Below are positions 6,503 to 10,810 of a stretch of 10,810 nucleotides of DNA, one piece after another. The translations under genes were made by a program, and so were the position numbers. Origin of the DNA: Comamonadaceae bacterium (GTDB lineage: Bacteria; Pseudomonadota; Gammaproteobacteria; Burkholderiales; Burkholderiaceae_C). How positions within the stretch are numbered: position 1 is the first letter of the stretch; the number at the start of each line of letters is the position of its first letter. The stretch covers positions 1-10,810 of the forward strand of contig CANKNK010000029.1 in the NCBI GenBank assembly GCA_947483455.1, given 5' to 3'. The notes under the pieces are model-generated. The model saw only the letters and a list, made by a program, of their open reading frames with translations. It did not search any database and had not been told where the DNA came from.

Positions 6503-8314
6503 ATGGCAATGCGCTCTCACTATTGCGGTCTTGTGACCGAAGCCCTGATGGGCCAATCCGTTTCCTTGTGCGGATGGGTCAACCGCCGCCGCGACCATGG
6601 CGGCGTGATTTTTGTGGACTTGCGCGACCGCGAAGGCTATGTGCAGGTGGTTTGTGATCCAGACCGTGCCGAGATGTTCAAGACCGCGGAAGGCTTGCGC
6701 AATGAGTTTTGCGTGCAGGTCAAAGGTCTGGTGCGGGCACGCCCCGAGGGCACTGTCAACGACAGCCTGAAAAGCGGGAAGATCGAGGTCCTGTGCCATG
6801 AATTGATCGTCCTCAATCCTTCGGTGACGCCACCCTTTCAGATCGACGAGGACAATTTATCCGAGACCACACGCTTGACGCACCGCGTGCTGGACCTGCG
6901 CCGGCCCTATATGCAAAACAACTTGATGCTGCGTTACCGCGTGTCGATGGAAGTGCGTAAATTTCTGGACGCCAATGGTTTTGTGGATATCGAAACCCCC
7001 ATGCTTACCAAGAGCACGCCAGAAGGCGCGCGCGACTACTTGGTGCCCAGCCGCGTACACGAAGGGCAGTTTTTCGCACTTCCGCAATCGCCCCAGTTGT
7101 TCAAGCAATTACTGATGGTGGCCGGATTTGACCGCTACTACCAGATCACCAAGTGCTTTCGCGACGAAGACCTGCGCGCGGACCGCCAGCCCGAATTTAC
7201 CCAGATTGATATCGAAACCTCTTTTCTGGGTGAGGAAGAAATCCGCGCTATGTTCCAAGGCATGATTGTGACGGTGTTTAAAAACACCATTGGTGTGGAC
7301 TTGGGTAACTTCCCAGTCATGAGCTACACCGACGCGATGCATATCTATGGTTCGGATAAACCGGACCTGCGCGTGAAATTGCAATTTACCGAAATGACCG
7401 ACGTCATGAAAGACGTGGATTTCAAGGTATTTTCAAGTGCGGCCACCATGCAAGGCGGGCGCGTCGTAGCCTTGCGCGTGCCCGGTGGCTCGGTCGAGGG
7501 TGGCGGCATCAGCCGTGGCGAGATTGACGCTTATACCGAGTTCGTCAAAATTTACGGCGCCAAAGGCCTGGCCTATATCCGGGTGAACGAAGTGGCTAAG
7601 GGCCGAGACGGTCTGCAAAGCCCTATCGTTAAAAACATCCATGATGCGGCGCTCGCCCAGTTGCTAGAGCGCACTGGTGCGCAAGACGGTGACTTGATAT
7701 TCTTTGGCGCTGACAAAGCCAAGATCGTAAACGACGCCATCGGCGCTTTGCGTCTCAAGATCGGGCACAGCGATTTCGGCAAAAAGCAGGGTTTGTTCGA
7801 GAAAGGCTGGGCGCCGCTGTGGGTGGTGGACTTCCCGATGTTCGAGTTCGACGAGGAAGCCCAACGCTATACCGCTACCCACCACCCCTTTACCGCCCCC
7901 AAAGATGGCCATGAGGACTGGATGGTAACCGCCCCCGAAAAGTGCATTTCCAAGGGCTATGACATGGTCTTGAACGGTTGGGAAATGGGGGGTGGCTCTG
8001 TGCGTATCCACCGTGCCGATGTGCAGCAAAAAGTATTTGATGCGCTCAAGATCACGCCCGAAGAAGCGCAACTCAAATTCGGTTTCCTGCTCGATGCCCT
8101 GCAATATGGCGCGCCTCCGCACGGCGGCCTGGCCTTCGGCTTGGATCGCATCATCACCTTGATGACTGGTGCCGAGTCCATACGCGATGTCATCGCCTTT
8201 CCCAAAACCCAGCGCGCCCAGTGCCTGCTGACCCATGCGCCCAGTCCTGTGGATGAAAAGCAGTTGCGCGAATTACACATTCGCCTGCGCAACCTGGACG
8301 CAGTGAAAGCCTAA
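6503..8314 (+). CDS. aspS: Aspartyl-tRNA synthetase (probably non-discriminating, Asp/Asn)
   Basis: A 603-residue class IIb synthetase of bacterial type. Order: OB-fold anticodon-binding domain (about 1-110), catalytic core with [13 protein letters not shown] (172-184), [15 protein letters not shown] (191-205), motif 2 beginning [14 protein letters not shown] (219-232), the bacterial GAD insertion (about 290-430) and motif 3 GLAFGLDRI (542-550) with its ATP-binding Arg. It activates aspartate and loads it on tRNA. In the anticodon domain, His32 in RRRDHGG and Gly83 in RPEG match the residues tied to relaxed tRNA specificity in the Pseudomonas aeruginosa enzyme, where the discriminating E. coli enzyme has Leu and Lys; thus Asp-tRNA-Asn formation followed by GatCAB amidation is inferred. 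ATG 6503 is 14 bases after AAGGGA (6483-6488); the ATG two codons later is an alternative. The next gene is on the opposite strand, 24 bp away. Confidence 0.97.
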   Translation: MAMRSHYCGLVTEALMGQSVSLCGWVNRRRDHGGVIFVDLRDREGYVQVVCDPDRAEMFKTAEGLRNEFCVQVKGLVRARPEGTVNDSLKSGKIEVLCHELIVLNPSVTPPFQIDEDNLSETTRLTHRVLDLRRPYMQNNLMLRYRVSMEVRKFLDANGFVDIETPMLTKSTPEGARDYLVPSRVHEGQFFALPQSPQLFKQLLMVAGFDRYYQITKCFRDEDLRADRQPEFTQIDIETSFLGEEEIRAMFQGMIVTVFKNTIGVDLGNFPVMSYTDAMHIYGSDKPDLRVKLQFTEMTDVMKDVDFKVFSSAATMQGGRVVALRVPGGSVEGGGISRGEIDAYTEFVKIYGAKGLAYIRVNEVAKGRDGLQSPIVKNIHDAALAQLLERTGAQDGDLIFFGADKAKIVNDAIGALRLKIGHSDFGKKQGLFEKGWAPLWVVDFPMFEFDEEAQRYTATHHPFTAPKDGHEDWMVTAPEKCISKGYDMVLNGWEMGGGSVRIHRADVQQKVFDALKITPEEAQLKFGFLLDALQYGAPPHGGLAFGLDRIITLMTGAESIRDVIAFPKTQRAQCLLTHAPSPVDEKQLRELHIRLRNLDAVKA

Positions 8315-8338
8315 AACGGTGGCGCCCAGCGCTTGGCT

Positions 8339-8947
8339 TTAGACGCCCATGATGCGCCGGTAAGCTTGGCGCGTGGGCTCGGACACGGCATCGAGCAATT
8401 GGGCGTGGCTGGTCTGGTGGCGCGCCAGCATGCGTGCCGAGGCGACCCAGCGCGACTTGCAAAACCAATGGCAGCTATGCTGCATCAGCAGCAATTCGGC
8501 GGTTAAGCAAAAGGCCCGGTCGCGCGCGGACAGACCTGCCGCATTGCCCATCAAGCGGCTGATGCCCTCGCCATGAACCCGCAGGATGTCGTGCAGGCTA
8601 AAGGTGGCAGCTGGGTGCCAACGCGTGGCCAGCGGCAAACTCAAGGGCAGGGTGCTGGCACGCAGGCGGCGCGGATCAGCTTCTGCCGCCAAGTCCGCCA
8701 GCAGGCTTTGGAATTGGCCTGCCAGTTGTTCTTCGGTTTGCGCCAGCATGGACCAGATGCTTTGGCGCCGGTCTGATTCCTGCTCGCCCATGGCGCGCAA
8801 AAACCCGTCGACCAGGCTTTGCATCAGGCTCTCAATTTGGTAGCGCCGCAGGAACCTGCCCAGTATCAGCACACGGCGACGCTGCTCTAGCGAGTTGCGC
8901 ATTTGCAGGCTGAAGGCGAGTACTGCGAAAAAGACCAGGACGTTCAT
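8339..8947 (-). CDS. Membrane-anchored protein of unknown function with His/Cys cluster
   Basis: A 202-residue protein I do not recognise as a named family. Residues 1-15 (MNVLVFFAVLAFSLQ) are a short hydrophobic N-terminal segment, followed by Arg-rich RRRV and RFLRR (23-35), consistent with an inner-membrane anchor with a cytoplasmic remainder. The middle (36-95) is mainly helical; residues 98-112 are Pro/Leu-rich. The C-terminal part holds a striking run HSCHWFCKS at 157-165, then ARHQTSH at 175-181, giving H-x-C-H-x2-C-x13-H-x3-H, which could bind a metal but fits no zinc-finger pattern I know. Composition agrees with neighbouring genes. The ATG at 8947 was chosen because it opens at the hydrophobic segment; the in-frame extension to 9046 is Arg/His-rich and unlike protein. 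A weak AAGG lies upstream. It converges on aspS and diverges from nudB, so it is transcribed alone. Confidence 0.7.
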   Translation of the reverse strand: MNVLVFFAVLAFSLQMRNSLEQRRRVLILGRFLRRYQIESLMQSLVDGFLRAMGEQESDRRQSIWSMLAQTEEQLAGQFQSLLADLAAEADPRRLRASTLPLSLPLATRWHPAATFSLHDILRVHGEGISRLMGNAAGLSARDRAFCLTAELLLMQHSCHWFCKSRWVASARMLARHQTSHAQLLDAVSEPTRQAYRRIMGV

Positions 8948-9004
8948 GGTGGTGTGGTGCCTTGCATGGCACGCATTCTTGGGGATGCCGCGCAAGTGTA
9001 GCGA

Positions 9005-9028
9005 CAGGACCCGCCTGCGCCGGGTCTG
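9005..9028. promoter_or_regulatory. GACCCG-N7-CGGGTC inverted repeat between divergent genes
   Basis: GACCCG (9008-9013) and CGGGTC (9021-9026) form a perfect dyad with a seven-base spacer; allowing one bulged base, CA (9005-9006) and TG (9027-9028) extend it. It lies in the 125-bp gap between the minus-strand gene (start 8947) and nudB (start 9073), just upstream of the suggested nudB -10. No T run follows on either strand, so an operator is more likely than a terminator, but no regulator can be named. Confidence 0.4.
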
Positions 9029-9043
9029 AGCCAATACGGCAGG

Positions 9044-9049
9044 CACAAT
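9044..9049 (+). promoter_or_regulatory. Possible -10 element for nudB (CACAAT)
   Basis: CACAAT at 9044-9049 matches TATAAT in 4 of 6 bases and lies 23 bp before the nudB ATG, so a transcript would have a leader of about 15-18 nt. No -35 box is evident (CGGGTC at the expected place is the arm of the inverted repeat). Resemblance only. Confidence 0.25.
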
Positions 9050-9072
9050 GCGAGCTTACGCCACCATCGCTT

Positions 9073-9549
9073 ATGCGCTCCGCCTTGAAAATTCCCCAAT
9101 CCGTGCTGGTGGTGATCTACACGCCATCCTTACAGGTCTTGCTGATCCGCCGTACCGAGCCCGACCCGGCGACACCGGCTTTGTGGCAGTCGGTAACGGG
9201 CAGCAAAGACCATGCGGACGAATCGTTTGAGGATACTGCGGTGCGTGAGGTGCGTGAAGAAACCGGCATTGATTGCGGTCCGGGCTCCCCCTTGCATGCG
9301 AATTTGCGCGATTGGGCGCTGGAAAATGTCTATCCCATTTACCCGCGCTGGCTGCACCGTTATGCCCCGGGGGTGGTTTCTAACACTGAGCATGTGTTTG
9401 GTTTGCAAGTGCCGCACGCGACGGCGGTGCAACTGGACCCGCGTGAGCACACCGCTTTTCAGTGGCTCCCCTTTGCAGAGGCAGCAGCGCTGTGTTTTTC
9501 GCCTTCCAACACGCAAGCCTGCTTGCTGCTGCCCCGTTATGCAACTTAA
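9073..9549 (+). CDS. nudB: Dihydroneopterin triphosphate diphosphatase NudB (Nudix hydrolase)
   Basis: A 158-residue Nudix hydrolase (E. coli NudB is 150). It removes pyrophosphate from 7,8-dihydroneopterin triphosphate, an early step of folate synthesis. The N-terminal strand PQSVLVVIYT (8-17), LWQSVTGS (37-44), the Nudix box with REVREETGI (58-66), HRYAPGV-NTEHVF (95-109) and HTAFQWLP (126-133) parallel the E. coli enzyme closely. The box is spaced G43-x6-E50-x7-RE rather than the standard G-x5-E, a one-residue insertion that I believe also occurs in related betaproteobacterial proteins. The ATG at 9073 starts just before the conserved strand; in-frame sequence up to 8962 does not look like protein. 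Shine-Dalgarno is weak. The next gene starts 10 bp after the stop. Confidence 0.88.
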   Translation: MRSALKIPQSVLVVIYTPSLQVLLIRRTEPDPATPALWQSVTGSKDHADESFEDTAVREVREETGIDCGPGSPLHANLRDWALENVYPIYPRWLHRYAPGVVSNTEHVFGLQVPHATAVQLDPREHTAFQWLPFAEAAALCFSPSNTQACLLLPRYAT

Positions 9550-9559
9550 GAGCGCGACG

Positions 9560-10309
9560 ATGCCCGCCGTTTTTCGCGTCGTCAGCTACAACATCCACAA
9601 AGGCGTACGCGGCCTGGGACCTGCGCGCCGCTTGGAAATTCACAACCTGCGCCAGGCGATTGCGCTACTGGACGCGGATCTGGTTTGCTTACAGGAAGTG
9701 CGCAAACTGAACCGGCGCGAGGAGCAGTTTTTCGCCCACTGGCCTGCCCAGGGCCAAGCCGATTTTCTGGCGCCCCAAGGCCATACGGCGGTGTACCGCA
9801 GTAATGCCGTCACTCGGCATGGGGAGCATGGCAATGCCTTGCTATCGCGTTGGCCGGTACTGGCGCATCAGCATGCCGACATGTCGGACCACCGCTTTGA
9901 ACAACGCGGACTATTGCATAGCGAGCTGGAGGTGCGCGGTCTGCGTGTGCATGTGCTGGTATTGCATCTGGGCTTGATGCGCGGCGGGCGCATGCGCCAG
10001 TTGCAGCAGGTCTGCGATTACGTGCGCACAGACATCGCGCCTGAGGCGCCAGTCATTGTGGCCGGTGACTTCAACGAGTGGAACGCCAGCGTTCGCAAGG
10101 TGTTGGGCGACGTGGGCCTGGAGGCGCCCGCGCACCACCATCTACCCACATTTCCTTCGGCCTTGCCCTTGCTGGCCTTGGACCATATTTACACCCGTGG
10201 CCTGCAGCGATTGCGCCAGCATGTGCCCCACGGACCGCAATGGGCACGCATGTCCGACCATTTACCTATCGTGGCAGAGTTTGTGCTGCCGGGCGCAGGA
10301 ATGCCATGA
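9560..10309 (+). CDS. Endonuclease/exonuclease/phosphatase family protein, YbhP-like
   Basis: A 249-residue protein of the EEP (exonuclease III/DNase I/inositol phosphatase) fold, matching the E. coli YbhP size (about 253). The metal and catalytic motifs are all present: SYNIHKG at 9-15 (N11), LQEVR at 44-48 (E46), HLG at 136-138, AGDFNEW at 168-174 (D170, N172), LDHIYT at 207-212 and MSDHLPI at 231-237 (D233, H234). It should be an active Mg2+-dependent phosphodiesterase or phosphatase; the substrate is unknown. The start at 9560 has AAGAG (9548-9552) upstream; ATG 9539, overlapping nudB by 11 bp, is an alternative that adds seven residues. Its stop overlaps the start of the next gene (ATGA). 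The ybhP-clsB neighbourhood of E. coli suggests a lipid-related role, which is inference. Confidence 0.9.
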   Translation: MPAVFRVVSYNIHKGVRGLGPARRLEIHNLRQAIALLDADLVCLQEVRKLNRREEQFFAHWPAQGQADFLAPQGHTAVYRSNAVTRHGEHGNALLSRWPVLAHQHADMSDHRFEQRGLLHSELEVRGLRVHVLVLHLGLMRGGRMRQLQQVCDYVRTDIAPEAPVIVAGDFNEWNASVRKVLGDVGLEAPAHHHLPTFPSALPLLALDHIYTRGLQRLRQHVPHGPQWARMSDHLPIVAEFVLPGAGMP

Positions 10310-10810
10310 CCACGGTGCATTTGCACGCACGCCATAGGCTGCATTTGCTACAGGGCGCGAAGGAGTTGTTCGAGGCCATGGTGCACGCCATCGAGCACAG
10401 CAAACAGGAGGTGCGCCTGGAAAGCTATATCTTTGCTTTTGATGCACAAGGTCTGGCGGTGGCAGCGTCACTGGAGCGCGCGGCGCTGCGCGGCGTGCAG
10501 GTTTATTTGGTGGTCGATGGCATAGGCACACCGCCGTTGCCCCCGCTATGGACGGCGCGTTTTGACGCTGCCGGGGTGCATTGGCACCGCTTTTCGCCTT
10601 TAGGCTGGCTGGGCGTATTTTTCCCGGTGCGCTGGCGCCGCCTGCACCGCAAGCTATGCGTGGTCGATGGGCAGGTAGCGTTTTGCGGCGGCATCAACGT
10701 GATGGATGATTTTCATGATTTGCGCCTGGGCACTTTGGAGTCTGCGCGCTTAGACTTTGCGGTGCAGGTACACGGCCCACTGGTGATCGACGCGCAGGCA
10801 CTGATGCAGC
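10306..10810 (+). CDS. clsB: Cardiolipin synthase B-like phospholipase D family protein, 3' partial
   Basis: The first 168 codons are in the window and the frame is open at the right edge. The first HKD motif is complete: H114-x-K116-x4-D121-x6-GG-x-N131, reading HRKLCVVDG then CGGIN. Upstream parts also fit the family: LLQGAKELFEAMVHAIEHSK (14-33), VRLESYIFAFD (36-46) and GVQVYLVVDGIG (63-74). Such proteins have two HKD motifs; the second would lie beyond the window. ClsB-type enzymes make cardiolipin from two phosphatidylglycerol, or with E. coli ClsB also phosphatidylglycerol from phosphatidylethanolamine-type donors, by phosphatidyl transfer at the inner membrane. No transmembrane segment is seen at the N-terminus, as for ClsB and unlike ClsA. 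The ATG overlaps the stop of the YbhP-like gene by 4 bp, indicating translational coupling. Confidence 0.87.
   Translation, partial: MTTVHLHARHRLHLLQGAKELFEAMVHAIEHSKQEVRLESYIFAFDAQGLAVAASLERAALRGVQVYLVVDGIGTPPLPPLWTARFDAAGVHWHRFSPLGWLGVFFPVRWRRLHRKLCVVDGQVAFCGGINVMDDFHDLRLGTLESARLDFAVQVHGPLVIDAQALMQ

Noticed and set aside
6489..6536. Short out-of-frame open frame starting 14 bp before aspS (15 codons), as a possible leader peptide
   Set aside because: Its ATG directly abuts the AAGGGA with no spacer and it overlaps the aspS start; no attenuator hairpin or Asp/Asn codon run is visible.
7664..8236. Minus-strand open frame of 190 codons inside aspS
   Set aside because: Lies wholly opposite the most conserved part of aspS; the composition is a mirror of that coding sequence.
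8315..8338. Bidirectional terminator between the convergent aspS and orphan gene
   Set aside because: The 24-bp gap has GGCGCC and AGCGCT palindromes only, with no stem of useful length and no T run on either strand.
8948..9046. N-terminal extension of the minus-strand orphan gene by 33 codons
   Set aside because: Arg/His-rich residues before a good hydrophobic N-terminus; the ATG at 8947 gives a sensible membrane anchor.
9212..9559. Upstream in-frame extension of the YbhP-like gene through nudB
   Set aside because: The extension is Cys/Arg-rich and reads out of frame over nudB, whose Nudix frame is clearly the real one; the EEP domain begins at 9560.
1..10810. CRISPR arrays, tRNA genes, insertion sequences, phage genes or attachment sites
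   Set aside because: No regularly spaced repeats, no cloverleaf-like stretch in the short intergenic gaps, and no transposase or integrase-like protein in any convincing frame.

Overview
The window reads as an ordinary chromosomal stretch of a betaproteobacterium, most likely a member of the Burkholderiales close to the Comamonadaceae (Rhodoferax/Polaromonas type). This rests on the high G+C coding sequence with G/C-rich third positions, on protein sequences that look betaproteobacterial, and on gene order: CCG-domain FAD-linked oxidoreductase, DUF971, ubiE, Tim44-like, ubiJ, ubiB, fmdB, DUF502, aspS, then nudB, ybhP-like, clsB-like. I recall that order from this group and could not check it here. 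No mobile element, phage gene, CRISPR array, tRNA or rRNA is visible. Coding density is very high; the longest gene-free stretches are 125 bp (8948-9072) and 99 bp (2107-2205).

Region 1 (1-5347, plus strand): The left edge cuts into a large oxidoreductase, of which only the C-terminal iron-sulfur (two CCG domain) part is seen. It is followed by a small DUF971 protein, then the ubiquinone methyltransferase UbiE, a membrane-anchored Tim44-like protein, the SCP2-type ubiquinone accessory factor UbiJ and the atypical kinase UbiB. UbiE, UbiJ and UbiB act in aerobic ubiquinone synthesis; ubiJ and ubiB overlap by 4 bp (ATGA). The DUF971 and Tim44-like genes are passengers whose roles are not established.

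Region 2 (5348-8314, plus strand): A perfect TATAAT sits just before fmdB (zinc ribbon with a long Ala/Pro/Ser/Thr tail), followed by a two-helix DUF502 membrane protein and aspS. The AspRS carries the two residues associated with non-discriminating enzymes, so it probably charges both tRNA-Asp and tRNA-Asn.

Region 3 (8339-8947, minus strand): One gene of unrecognised family, convergent with aspS and divergent from nudB. It has an N-terminal membrane anchor and a His/Cys-rich C-terminal cluster. It is the least explained gene of the window.

Region 4 (9073-10810, plus strand): NudB (dihydroneopterin triphosphate pyrophosphatase, folate pathway), a YbhP-like endonuclease/exonuclease/phosphatase-fold protein and the start of a ClsB-like cardiolipin synthase (phospholipase D family), tightly packed. 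The last two match the ybhP-clsB order of E. coli; the third gene is cut by the right edge.

I found no convincing undescribed multi-gene system. The points most worth a second look are the orphan minus-strand protein, the inverted repeat GACCCG-N7-CGGGTC in the divergent intergenic region, the fmdB leader, and the persistent DUF971 and Tim44-like partners of the ubi genes.
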